Assembly: GCA_027451105.1 (NCBI GenBank)
Contig: DAIDKB010000044.1
Coordinates: forward strand, 1 to 64,000
Reading direction: 5' to 3'
Source: a bacterium
Lineage (GTDB): Bacteria; Patescibacteriota; Saccharimonadia; Saccharimonadales; Saccharimonadaceae
Length of the DNA stretch: 64,000 nt
The notes under the pieces were generated by a model that saw nothing but the letters and a program-made list of their open reading frames with translations, was not told where the DNA came from and did not search any database. Below are positions 1 to 8,569 of this stretch, one piece after another. How positions within the stretch are numbered: position 1 is the stretch's first letter; every line of letters starts with the position of its first letter. The position numbers and the translations under genes are program-made.

Positions 1-1528
1 GTAGTGTCGCCGGACGGTTCGCGGCTATCCAAGAGCTGTCGTAGAATGCGCTTGATCGATTCTGAGGACCGCTCGTGCCTAGGCGAGTCGGATTGGGGCC
101 AGAGTTGACCCAGGTGGTGTTGCCTGTGTTGAGGGCTTTGAATTTTACATAATAAGATTGACCCGGCGCAACGTCATTTGTGTTGAGCGGTTGGCTATAG
201 GAACTATCAAGGAACGCTCCTTCGTAGACAAGGTTATAGTTTGGTGTTGGCGGAAGTGTCGCGACTGGCCAGAATTGGCCTATATCATTAGTCCAAGATA
301 TACCCTCTGCGAGAAGGTTAAAGTTTTCATTTGAAGCAATGTAGGTGGCTGGCGTGTGTACTATAAAATCGAAAGTACCATTACTGCCCGGCGCGACGCT
401 TGACTCATTCATAGTAGCGGGTCGCGAACAGCTGATCCACGAGGTATCACAGACAATACTGAGTCTATCTTGTGGTGCATTTGTGCCTATTCGTACGGGG
501 TTGGGGCCCGTATTTGACCAGGTTTGGCTCCCGATATTCTCCGCAACTAATCTGAAGTAATAGTCGGTATTAGGGCTTAAGTCATTAGTATTGACGGCTA
601 GGTTATGCGCCGCATCCGAATAGGCCTGTTGGCTCATGATTCTCCATCCGTAGTTATATGCATGTGTAGAGTAAAACCAATCATTAAATATGCGCCAATA
701 GTTCCTGTTTCCGTATGCACTACAGCTATCGCCTGATCCGTATAGGTTATTTAAGGCGGCGGTATTTGGTTGATAGGGAGTATAGTTATATAATCCGGCT
801 GTGGCGTAGTTCGCAATTGTGACAGTACTTGAGCCACAGGCTGCACTAGGATTGTAGCCAATTAAGTTAGCCTGGAACGGTAAATAACGGTAACTTAAAG
901 GACTTGTCTTATATAGATTAAATTGGCGCGCAGCATTCATAACTTGATTGTAAAAGCCCTCATACGTGGGATCACACGGTGCAGTATCGGGGCATCCATA
1001 CCCCATTGCATTTCTATATTGGCCAGGGAGCGGCCATGTATCGGTAACGAGAGGGCCTATTGATTCTTTTTGGACGATGGCAATTAGCGCCCGCGGGCTG
1101 ACGCCGTAGGTGTCAGCAGCAGTTTTAATAATTTGTGCCGCACTAATTGCGCCTGTTGGAATGATATTAGTACCGAGGTTGTTTATATCCTGATCACTTC
1201 GAGGTACTTGGTAGTAGTCCTTTAGGCATACATAAGGTGGACCTGGCCAACCCTGAGTGGCGGCATATTGGGCATCAGTCAGCCCTGTATTGGCATAAAG
1301 TTGTGTTCCGTTGGTGTCGCAAGTTGGCACTTTTGCATTTAGCACATTCTGTACATCTTGAACAGTAGGAAGATCACTGTTGTTGTAGAATACACCATCA
1401 TCGGTAATACTACCAGCCTGCCATTCACTGGCCGATACGGCGTGCGCCTGATCGACGGGCGTAAGTTCAATAATTACAGGGCTAAGCGCTACAAGGAAAA
1501 ACAAGGCTGTGTTAAGGGCCGTCTTCAT
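1..1528 (-). CDS. Secreted transglycosylase-like protein with C-terminal repeats (3' end cut by window)
   Basis: Open frame read on the minus strand from ATG at 1528 to the window edge, at least 509 residues, no stop. The first ~32 residues (MKTALNTALFFLVALSPVII..., then QAHA) look like a signal peptide. Around residues 145-157 the text ALIAIVQKES resembles the lysozyme/SLT transglycosylase helix with its catalytic Glu, preceded by AAQIIKTAADTYGVSP, so a cell-wall-cleaving domain is likely. Downstream are at least two related ~135-residue units (starting near residues 309 and 446) sharing a Trp-x-Asn-(Ser/Thr)-Gly-Pro-Asn-Pro core, a Gly-Thr element and a Trp-...-Arg-Pro-Ala end; I read these as beta-sandwich stalk or wall-binding repeats. 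The start codon lies 1 nt after the stop of the upstream gene, so the two are probably translated together. Family assignment is by motif only; function in wall remodelling or attack on host wall is inference. Confidence 0.75.
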   Translation of the reverse strand, partial: MKTALNTALFFLVALSPVIIELTPVDQAHAVSASEWQAGSITDDGVFYNNSDLPTVQDVQNVLNAKVPTCDTNGTQLYANTGLTDAQYAATQGWPGPPYVCLKDYYQVPRSDQDINNLGTNIIPTGAISAAQIIKTAADTYGVSPRALIAIVQKESIGPLVTDTWPLPGQYRNAMGYGCPDTAPCDPTYEGFYNQVMNAARQFNLYKTSPLSYRYLPFQANLIGYNPSAACGSSTVTIANYATAGLYNYTPYQPNTAALNNLYGSGDSCSAYGNRNYWRIFNDWFYSTHAYNYGWRIMSQQAYSDAAHNLAVNTNDLSPNTDYYFRLVAENIGSQTWSNTGPNPVRIGTNAPQDRLSIVCDTSWISCSRPATMNESSVAPGSNGTFDFIVHTPATYIASNENFNLLAEGISWTNDIGQFWPVATLPPTPNYNLVYEGAFLDSSYSQPLNTNDVAPGQSYYVKFKALNTGNTTWVNSGPNPTRLGTSGPQNRSSAFYDSSWIAANRPATL

Positions 1529-1529
1529 A

Positions 1530-2051
1530 TTATTGTATGTTAATATCCTTACTTGCGCTTACTTGTGTAGTGTTTGTGAAGTATCTTATAGTGAGGGTCC
1601 ATGTGCCTATGGAAGTGAAGGAATTGGCGGAGATTGTGTCTGGTCCGCACTTACCGGCCGAGTAGGTAGGCGAGAGTGTGATTGGCCTATTAATTTTACT
1701 GGTAAATACCGCCGAACAATTACCTCCGACAACAGGGTTGGTGACAGTACCGGAGTAGTTAACAGTACCGTTTTGTTCAATAAGTGTGTCTATTGAAATA
1801 GACATAGACGTAGAAACTGGTATTTGGTTGGTTGTTTTGTTGATATTTGTCGTTGGGCTACTGCCGTTTGAAGAGGACAGGCCCGTCTTTGTGGCGCTCG
1901 ACGGTTCCGTCTGTTGGGTCTTGGGCTGAGCGACGGGTGTCGCATGTCTGCCAGCAGTATAAAGTAGATAGGCGATTACGCCAGTTAATAAAACACCGAT
2001 AATTATCGTGAATATTATGGCTTTAGTGTGAGATGTTTTTTTTATATTCAT
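1530..2051 (-). CDS. Single-pass membrane protein with exported beta domain
   Basis: 173 aa. One membrane helix at about residues 11-32 with a Lys-rich N-terminus (inside), then a Ser/Thr/Asn/Pro-rich linker and a C-terminal ~95-residue domain with two cysteines (CSAV and GKCG) that could form a disulfide outside the cell; alternating hydrophobic pattern suggests an Ig-like beta fold. It is the first gene of a two-gene unit with the transglycosylase-like protein, whose ATG follows this stop after one base. No recognised family. A role as partner or anchor for the hydrolase is suggested only by position. Confidence 0.7.
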   Translation of the reverse strand: MNIKKTSHTKAIIFTIIIGVLLTGVIAYLLYTAGRHATPVAQPKTQQTEPSSATKTGLSSSNGSSPTTNINKTTNQIPVSTSMSISIDTLIEQNGTVNYSGTVTNPVVGGNCSAVFTSKINRPITLSPTYSAGKCGPDTISANSFTSIGTWTLTIRYFTNTTQVSASKDINIQ

Positions 2052-2255
2052 AGTGTCTATTTTTTATTGCCTATCTATTATAAGTATAAAATAAACAAGT
2101 CTATACAACAAGACTATATTGTAGTGGAAAATTTCTTCAAATAATTGAGATTCTAAGTTGTGGTTAATCATGATTATTGTGGGCTGAAGTTATTGAAGTT
2201 GATAAACAGTCTGAGTAGAGGTGCCTTTTTTATATATAATGGTATTATTAATAGT

Positions 2256-3317
2256 ATGATTACAGTTATTATTGCTGGCGGATCGGGTACCCGCCTATGG
2301 CCACTGTCAACTTCTGCGTATCCGAAACACCTTTTAAAGTTAGTTGGCGAGCGTACCATGCTTCAAATGGCCTATGACCGGGCGGCTCGATTGGGCAAAG
2401 AGGTCTATGTCGTTACCGAGGCTGGTCACGCCGATCACGTTAAGCGACAACTACCCGAACTATCTGATGATGCCTTTTTGATTGAACCGGGCCGACGCGG
2501 TACGGCTCATTGTATTATTTTTGCGCTTGATGCAATCGTACGGCGCCATGGCAAGGATGAGCCGGTTGCCTTTATTCACGCCGATCACCATGTTCGCGAT
2601 GTGGATGGATTTGCGCGGTCATTCGCCGTCGCGGCTAAAACCTCTAAAGCTATGGGTGAGATTACTTTGATTGGTATCGAGCCGGACTTCCCAGCAACTG
2701 GCTTTGGCTATATTGAGCGAAATGGCGTGATTGATGCCGACAGCGGCGTTTATGGTGTTCAGAGCTTTAAGGAAAAGCCCGATTACGATACGGCTCAGAA
2801 GTATGTTGAGTCTGGAAGGTACTTGTGGAACTGTGGCTATTTTGTTGGATCAGCTAGTGTGTTTTTGAATGAGATGGAACGAAGCGCGCCCGACTTGCTG
2901 GCAAGCTTTAATAAGTTAGCGGCCGTTAAAGAATTAGGCTCGGCAGAATATGATCGGGCTTACCTGTCGCTTGATAATCAAGTAATTGATATTGCTCTAA
3001 TTGAGAAGGCTAAAAGTCTAGCTGTTGTGTCGGCTAGTTTTGACTGGATGGATGTCGGTTCATTTAGGGATCTTCACGACATTGTTCCACAGGATGTTAA
3101 CGGTAATTACTTTTATGGTAAGGGTATAAACGATATCGATGTCGAGAATGTTTATGTGCGTAATGAGGAAGATAAGCCAATCGCTATAATTGGCCTAGAT
3201 AATATCGTGGTCGTTAATACACCTGACGGAATATTGGTAGCTCGAAAAGATGTTAGTCATCGAACTGGTGAGGTCGCCAAAAAGCTGAAGGCCGAGTCCG
3301 AAGGGGCTTCAAAATAG
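2256..3317 (+). CDS. manC: Mannose-1-phosphate guanylyltransferase
   Basis: About 353 aa from ATG 2256. Makes GDP-mannose from mannose-1-phosphate and GTP in the cytoplasm. The N-terminus MITVIIAGGSGTRLWPLS and PKHLL is the nucleotidyltransferase signature; HADHHV (metal/nucleotide loop), FKEKPD and WNCGYFVG, and the DWMDVGSF motif near the end all fit the ManC/GMP family. The frame is open 32 codons further upstream but that extension has no homology-like features, so ATG 2256 is chosen; TATAAT at 2235-2240 lies 15 nt ahead of it. No phosphomannose-isomerase domain is fused, so the protein is the short form. It overlaps the following sugar phosphomutase-like gene by one base (TAGTG), indicating a two-gene GDP-mannose operon that would feed the glycan genes downstream. 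Confidence 0.93.
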   Translation: MITVIIAGGSGTRLWPLSTSAYPKHLLKLVGERTMLQMAYDRAARLGKEVYVVTEAGHADHVKRQLPELSDDAFLIEPGRRGTAHCIIFALDAIVRRHGKDEPVAFIHADHHVRDVDGFARSFAVAAKTSKAMGEITLIGIEPDFPATGFGYIERNGVIDADSGVYGVQSFKEKPDYDTAQKYVESGRYLWNCGYFVGSASVFLNEMERSAPDLLASFNKLAAVKELGSAEYDRAYLSLDNQVIDIALIEKAKSLAVVSASFDWMDVGSFRDLHDIVPQDVNGNYFYGKGINDIDVENVYVRNEEDKPIAIIGLDNIVVVNTPDGILVARKDVSHRTGEVAKKLKAESEGASK

Positions 3318-4096
3318 TGAAAAAAGTTTTAGCATTTGATTTAGACGGAACACTCGCGCCTAGTAAGTCTTATTTACCTGATCGGGTCGGTGAATTGCTT
3401 GATGAATTAATGAACGACTTTAATATTTGCGTCATATCGGGTGGCAAGTTCGGTCAGTTTGAAACACAACTATTGAATGGCCTGCACGCTGACGAGAGCA
3501 AGCTTCACAAACTTCATCTGATGCCAACCTGCGGTACTCAATACTATAATTATGGAGTTGATGAAAAGTCCTGGCAGCAAGTCTATGCTGAAAACTTTAC
3601 TGATGCTGAAAAGAGGTCGATTATTGCCGCACTGAACAAGGGTATTGACCAGCTGGGCTATCGCGAGAGCCAGACGTGGGGCGATACTATCGAGGATCGT
3701 GGAAGTCAAATTACCTTTTCGGCACTTGGACAGGATATTGTAGCTGCGCTTGGCGAAGAAGGCGTTAGGTTAAAAGAAGCTTGGGATCCAGACTCATCAA
3801 AGAAGGATAAGCTTCGTGATTTTGTGGCCACACTTATACCAGATTTTGAGGTACGTGTCGGTGGTGGCACGTCAATTGATATTACAAAGCCCGGCATTGA
3901 TAAGGCGTATGGTATGAATAAATTGATGGACATTTTGAACGTAAAAAAAGATGAAATTCTTTTCTTTGGCGACCGACTGGTTGAGGGCGGTAATGACTAT
4001 CCAGTCAAAGAGATGGGCATTGACTGTCTTGAAGTTAGCAGCTGGCAGGATACGGTTTTGCGGCTTGAGACGATTAAACACTTCGTTAAAGACTAA
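3317..4096 (+). CDS. HAD-IIB phosphatase, phosphomannomutase-like
   Basis: 259 aa, GTG start overlapping the manC stop by one nucleotide. HAD motif I is at residues 7-11 (DLDGT, nucleophile D7, general acid D9); CVISGGK at ~36-42 is motif II; the end motif FFGDRLVEGGNDYPV near residue 215-229 is motif IV with the metal-binding Asp. Length, cap arrangement and the GDRL-x-x-GGND-YP motif match the eukaryote-type phosphomannomutase (PMM) branch of HAD-IIB. With ManC next door the likely reaction is mannose-6-phosphate to mannose-1-phosphate. A plain sugar phosphatase is the alternative; the context favours PMM. Confidence 0.85.
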   Translation: MKKVLAFDLDGTLAPSKSYLPDRVGELLDELMNDFNICVISGGKFGQFETQLLNGLHADESKLHKLHLMPTCGTQYYNYGVDEKSWQQVYAENFTDAEKRSIIAALNKGIDQLGYRESQTWGDTIEDRGSQITFSALGQDIVAALGEEGVRLKEAWDPDSSKKDKLRDFVATLIPDFEVRVGGGTSIDITKPGIDKAYGMNKLMDILNVKKDEILFFGDRLVEGGNDYPVKEMGIDCLEVSSWQDTVLRLETIKHFVKD

Positions 4097-4234
4097 TCTG
4101 AAGAAAAAATTACAACATTAATTTCAACTAGTAACTAAGCTGTTTTGTGACCAATAGGGTTGCTTTACGTGACACATGCTCCTATAACTAAAGCCATTCC
4201 ACCGACCATACAAACCCAAAAGGGGGTCTTGGAC

Positions 4235-4471
4235 GTGGAGACGAACACCGAAGTTTGTCACGAGCACTTTGTCATCGATTTACTGCTTGCTGCTGTGCGT
4301 GGGGCTGTGTTCGTCGTTGCGACGATCATCGCTTACGCCATGTTTTTGCCGGCAATCCTGTATGCGCTTCTGGTAGCGCTTGTGGGAGCCGTCAAGCAGT
4401 GGTCCAAGCAGAACTTCCGGATTCGTCCGGTCGCCGTTAGCCCGCACCGGACTCGAATCGCGTCAAATTGA
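4235..4471 (+). CDS. Small two-helix membrane protein, atypical composition
   Basis: 78 aa from GTG 4235, which has an AAAAGGGGG Shine-Dalgarno run at about 4217-4225; the same frame is open back to TTG 4160 (103 aa) but without an SD. Residues ~20-57 are almost wholly hydrophobic, enough for two short membrane helices (RGAVFVVATIIAYAMF and LPAILYALLVALVGAV), followed by a basic tail (KQWSKQNFRIRP...HRTRIASN). I recognise no family. Third codon positions are visibly richer in G and C than in the neighbouring genes, and a large GC-rich inverted repeat follows the stop, so recent transfer is possible. Whether the gene is expressed is uncertain. Confidence 0.5.
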   Translation: METNTEVCHEHFVIDLLLAAVRGAVFVVATIIAYAMFLPAILYALLVALVGAVKQWSKQNFRIRPVAVSPHRTRIASN

Positions 4472-4486
4472 GCCGCTACTTCGATG

Positions 4487-4539
4487 TTTGCCGGGCTGCG
4501 GCAGTGCTTGTAATGAGCGCGCCGCAGTCCGGTGACAAA
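4487..4539. repeat. Long imperfect inverted repeat
   Basis: TTTGCCGGGCTGCGGC (4487-4502) pairs with GCCGCAGTCCGG-TGA-CAAA (4521-4539): 12 pairs including one G-T, a three-base bulge, then four more pairs, around an 18-nt loop. It follows the small membrane protein gene. There is a T-rich stretch (ACTTTTTG) ~9 nt later, so it may act as a terminator, but the U-run is not directly adjacent. Much higher GC than its surroundings. Confidence 0.6.
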
Positions 4540-4557
4540 CCAAAATACTTTTTGTTG

Positions 4558-4586
4558 TTGAATTTACCCCGCTAACAGAGTAAAAT
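4558..4586 (+). promoter_or_regulatory. Sigma70-type promoter of the 1313-aa gene
   Basis: TTGAAT (4558-4563), 17-nt spacer, TAAAAT (4581-4586). The predicted transcription start falls at about 4593, three bases before ATG 4596, and no SD is present, so this mRNA would be essentially leaderless. Confidence 0.6.
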
Positions 4587-4595
4587 TATGAGCAT

Positions 4596-7500
4596 ATGCG
4601 GGTTAGGACTGGTACACGTTGGTATACCCATGCCGGCGCCAAATATGGTCGCCTATCGAAAACACGTCGTTTAATAGTTGTAGCGATTTTAGGCGCCTTG
4701 CTTATGTCTTTTCCTGTGGCGATAGGGCGTTCATCTCATGCGTCACCACCATGCCCATGCAATGTCTTTACATCTGCGCAACCTAGCACGACCCCGGGCT
4801 TATATGTCCAAACCGGTGGCATTGAGGTTGGTATGCGCTTCAAGGCCGACCAAAATGGCTATATTTCGGGTGCCCGTTTTTATAAGATAAGCGGCATGAC
4901 CGGTACACATACAGCTTCTATTTGGGATAGTATGGGAAATCGGCTTGCCCAAGCAACATTTACGAGTGAGTCGGCAACCGGTTGGCAGCAGATAAACTTT
5001 AGCCCCATAGCCGTCACGGCAAATTCACTTTATACGGTATCTGTTTTTATGGCTGACGGTAATTATGCGGCGACGTCGAATTTCTTTATGACTGATATCA
5101 ACAACTCGCCACTAATCGCGCCTAACGACGGCACGACCTATGATGGATTAGGTAATCGGGGCCAGGGTGACTACAACGACTCAGGTTCGAGCAGATATCC
5201 AACTCAAACATATAACGCGACCAACTATTGGGTTGATGTGTCGTACGTCGCTTCGCTAAGTAGCGCGGCTCCACAAATCAGCTCGCAAACACCTGTGCCC
5301 AATGCTACTAACGTATCAGTAGGTGACGTTGATATAACGGCGACTTTTGATAAGCCGATGGACGGCAATACTATTAATTCCAATACTTTCATGGTCAAGG
5401 ATGCAAGCGGCGTTCCTGTAGCTGGCACGGTCAGCTATAACAGCCAAACCTATACGGCAATGTTTAGGGCTAATACGGTTTGGCCGACCTCTTCAAAGTA
5501 CACAGCAACAATTAAAGGCGGCAATGGCTCACCGGTTGTGGCTGACATGCAGGGTATCCCGCTAGCGAATGATAGTGTTTGGTCGTTTACGACTGCCTCG
5601 ACGCCGCTGGCTTGTCCGTGTACTTTGTATAATGGTCAGAATCCAAGTGGATCATCAACGTATGAGGAAACGTACGCTAATGGAGTTGAGATTGGTACCA
5701 AGATTGTTGCCCAGGAAAATGGTTATATTACGGCATTGCGATTTTATAAGCCAATTGTGACGCCGGATACGTCACACGACGGTAATATTTGGGATGCCAA
5801 CGGTAATAATTTAGCCAATGTGACGTTTACGAATGAAAGTGATTACGGCTGGCAAGAGGCGACATTGTCAACGCCACTTTACGTTACCAGGGGGCAGGTT
5901 TATGTCATCTCATACGGCATGACAACAGGTGATTACCAGGCTTATGTGGGTGCCTTTACTGCACCACTTTCTTCACCGGGCATGATAGCCTATCCGTCCG
6001 GCGACAGCCGCAACACGACCGTGTCAACTGGTACGCTTAATAGCGTCTATTCGGCAACCAAAAATACATACCCAAGCTCAGCCGGTGCGACCAATAGCTA
6101 CTATTATATTGATGCTGTTTTTTCATTGAACGCATCCGACAAGATACCTCCAAGAATCATTGTTACTCAGCCTACCAGCAATAGTTACGGGATTGACCAT
6201 ACGAGCAGCGTTACTGCGGAGATTGATCAGCAGCTTGACGCCACGACCGTCAATGGTTCAACTGTCAAGGTTTATGATGGTGCAGGTAATTTGGTTTCAG
6301 GTACGGTATCATATGATGCTGGCAAGAAATGGATTGTATTTAAGCCGGCTGCGCCTTTTGCCTACAACTCAACCTATACCGCTCATATCGGAACTGGCAT
6401 TAAGGACCTGGACGGTGTCAGCCTTGCGGCTGGTGCTGATTGGTCATTTACGACTGGTAGTCCGGTGGTGTCTGATATGAATCAGGGTAATGGCGGTCCG
6501 ATTCTTGTACTGACGACTAGCGCTAGTGCCTACGGCAATTATTATGCCGAGATTTTAAGAACAGAGGGCTTTAATTATTTTGACGTTAAGGATATAAGTA
6601 CAATCTCGACGGCAGAGTTGGCGCAGTATCAAACAGTCTTACTAAGCTCAATGGCGCTGACTTCGGACAAGGTTAGTTTACTGACATCTTGGGTGAACGG
6701 TGGCGGTAACTTGGTGGCGATGCGCCCCGATAAACAACTGGCCGGACTACTGGGGCTGACAGATATCGGTCAATCAGTAACAAATCAGTACCTACGAACT
6801 AGCGTAGCGACGGCCGCCGGTATGGGTATTGTTGATACGCCGATTCAATTTAAGGGTACGGCCGACAAATATATGATCAATAATGCGACGATGGTAGCCA
6901 ATATTTACAGTGATAATGCCACGGCTACTGCTTTTCCGGCTGCTACGATGCGCTCGGTTGGCAGCGGTACGGCCATGGCATTTACTTATGATTTAGCGCA
7001 GTCGGTGATTGGTTTACATCAAGGTAATAAAGCCTGGGCAGCAATGGACCGCAACGGTGACGGCACGATTCGGTCAAACGACTTATTTTATGGCGCTATG
7101 ACGGGCGACGTTCAGCCCGATTGGCTAGATATAACTAAAATGGCGATTCCGCAGGCCGATGAGCAACAAAGGCTACTGGCAAATATGATTACCGAAGCTA
7201 TGAAGAAGAGCTTGCCAGCACCACGGTTTTGGTATTTGCCTAATAATCAAAAAGTCGCCTTGGTGATGGCGGGCGATGACCACAACTTGGCTAATAACTC
7301 GGGTACTGAAAAGGTCTTAAATAACTGGTTGAACGAGAGTTCAACTGGATGCTCGCTGGCTGATTGGCAATGTGTGCGGGCTAGTCATTATGTTTATCCA
7401 ACATCAGCACTGACTACCGCCAGAGCTAGTCAATATATCGGCTACGGTTTTGAAATCGGTGACCATCCGTCAGATGGTGGAGGCTGCGGCACCTACACGA

Positions 7501-8537
7501 CGCTGTCTGATTTAAATACGGCCATGGCTTATAATTTATCCAGCTGGAGGTCTGCTCATCCTGGTCTGCCACTACAAAAAACTCTAAGGTACCACTGCTA
7601 TATTTGGAACAACTGGGATATGCAACCGCTGGCTGATTTTGCAAACGGCATTCGGTATGACCTTGATACGGTTGCCTACCCATCGTCATGGATTGGTACT
7701 AATAGCCCAATGGTGACAGGGTCGGGTATGAATATGCGTCTAACTGATATAAATGGGGCTATGATCGATGTTCACCAAGGCGTAACTAACTTTGATAACA
7801 CAACGGCCGGAACGGCATCAATAACGGCAGCCTTTGATAACGCGCTTGGGCCAAATGGCTATTATGGTATTTTTGGTAGTCATTACGATATGAACGATAG
7901 TTATAACCAAACACTATTTTCAATCGCTAAGAGCCGCAACGTGCCAATTATTAGTTCGCAACAAGCATTGACTTGGCTAGACGGTCGGTCTAGCTCAAAC
8001 TTTGCTAATTTAAAGAGTTTAGGCATCGGCAGGGAGTCGTTTACGATTGACGTCGCCGAAGGGGCCATTGGTCTACAGGCGATGTTGTCATTAAATGACG
8101 CCGGCGGCGCAATTGCTAATATTAAGCTGAATGGCCAGGCGGTAACCTACCAGACAAATATAATAAAGGGTGAGCAATACGCTATTTTTGCCGCTCAACC
8201 GGGTGATTATGTAGTGACCTACAGCGACTATGCTGCACCGGTGACGACTACTGCTGCCGGCTCACCGTCGCAAGTAAAATCAGCTGACGCTAACTCAAAT
8301 ACGTCCGACTCGGTTGCTGCAACCGCTGGTAGTGCCGTCGCTGATGCGCCAAGTGATGGCCAGACCCCGTCAATTACTAGGCCGATAACTCCAGCAAAGA
8401 CATCACCAGTCAGCACGTCTGTAAAGCCGGGCTTGAGCCCGTTGGCAACAATCGCGATAGCTGCGGGCGCTGCAACGGTGGCCGGTGGCGGTGGAGCTGG
8501 CATTTGGGCTGCTATTAAGCGCTTTCGTCTTAAATAG
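4596..8537 (+). CDS. Giant secreted multi-domain protein (DUF4082, Ig-like, deacetylase-like)
   Basis: 1313 aa. N-terminal basic region then a signal/anchor helix at ~27-46. Two DUF4082-type beta domains (about 55-217 and 337-512; each has GVEIG or GIEVG-type start, ISGARFY/ITALRFY and W(D)..G strings) alternate with two Big_5/SbsA-like Ig domains (about 225-333 and 515-627; each ends WSFTT). Residues ~638-800 look like a Rossmann/ThuA-like domain (ILVLTTSASAYG...). Around 885-1140 MAGDDHN and EIGDHPSDGG resemble the Asp and His metal motifs of NodB polysaccharide deacetylases, but order and spacing are not canonical. A Ser/Thr/Pro-rich linker leads to a C-terminal helix (~1283-1305) and a basic tail: a second membrane anchor. 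It sits inside the glycan gene region, so sugar binding or modification at the cell surface is a reasonable inference. Confidence 0.8.
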   Translation: MRVRTGTRWYTHAGAKYGRLSKTRRLIVVAILGALLMSFPVAIGRSSHASPPCPCNVFTSAQPSTTPGLYVQTGGIEVGMRFKADQNGYISGARFYKISGMTGTHTASIWDSMGNRLAQATFTSESATGWQQINFSPIAVTANSLYTVSVFMADGNYAATSNFFMTDINNSPLIAPNDGTTYDGLGNRGQGDYNDSGSSRYPTQTYNATNYWVDVSYVASLSSAAPQISSQTPVPNATNVSVGDVDITATFDKPMDGNTINSNTFMVKDASGVPVAGTVSYNSQTYTAMFRANTVWPTSSKYTATIKGGNGSPVVADMQGIPLANDSVWSFTTASTPLACPCTLYNGQNPSGSSTYEETYANGVEIGTKIVAQENGYITALRFYKPIVTPDTSHDGNIWDANGNNLANVTFTNESDYGWQEATLSTPLYVTRGQVYVISYGMTTGDYQAYVGAFTAPLSSPGMIAYPSGDSRNTTVSTGTLNSVYSATKNTYPSSAGATNSYYYIDAVFSLNASDKIPPRIIVTQPTSNSYGIDHTSSVTAEIDQQLDATTVNGSTVKVYDGAGNLVSGTVSYDAGKKWIVFKPAAPFAYNSTYTAHIGTGIKDLDGVSLAAGADWSFTTGSPVVSDMNQGNGGPILVLTTSASAYGNYYAEILRTEGFNYFDVKDISTISTAELAQYQTVLLSSMALTSDKVSLLTSWVNGGGNLVAMRPDKQLAGLLGLTDIGQSVTNQYLRTSVATAAGMGIVDTPIQFKGTADKYMINNATMVANIYSDNATATAFPAATMRSVGSGTAMAFTYDLAQSVIGLHQGNKAWAAMDRNGDGTIRSNDLFYGAMTGDVQPDWLDITKMAIPQADEQQRLLANMITEAMKKSLPAPRFWYLPNNQKVALVMAGDDHNLANNSGTEKVLNNWLNESSTGCSLADWQCVRASHYVYPTSALTTARASQYIGYGFEIGDHPSDGGGCGTYTTLSDLNTAMAYNLSSWRSAHPGLPLQKTLRYHCYIWNNWDMQPLADFANGIRYDLDTVAYPSSWIGTNSPMVTGSGMNMRLTDINGAMIDVHQGVTNFDNTTAGTASITAAFDNALGPNGYYGIFGSHYDMNDSYNQTLFSIAKSRNVPIISSQQALTWLDGRSSSNFANLKSLGIGRESFTIDVAEGAIGLQAMLSLNDAGGAIANIKLNGQAVTYQTNIIKGEQYAIFAAQPGDYVVTYSDYAAPVTTTAAGSPSQVKSADANSNTSDSVAATAGSAVADAPSDGQTPSITRPITPAKTSPVSTSVKPGLSPLATIAIAAGAATVAGGGGAGIWAAIKRFRLK

Positions 8538-8569
8538 TCTGCAATCGTGGTAAGCGGCTATTTTTAGAT

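Noticed and set aside
345-1796. Plus-strand ORFs of 61-95 aa at 345-560, 1358-1543 and 1509-1796
   Set aside because: They lie opposite the coherent minus-strand transglycosylase-like frame and its partner, which have signal peptides and family motifs; the plus frames have none.
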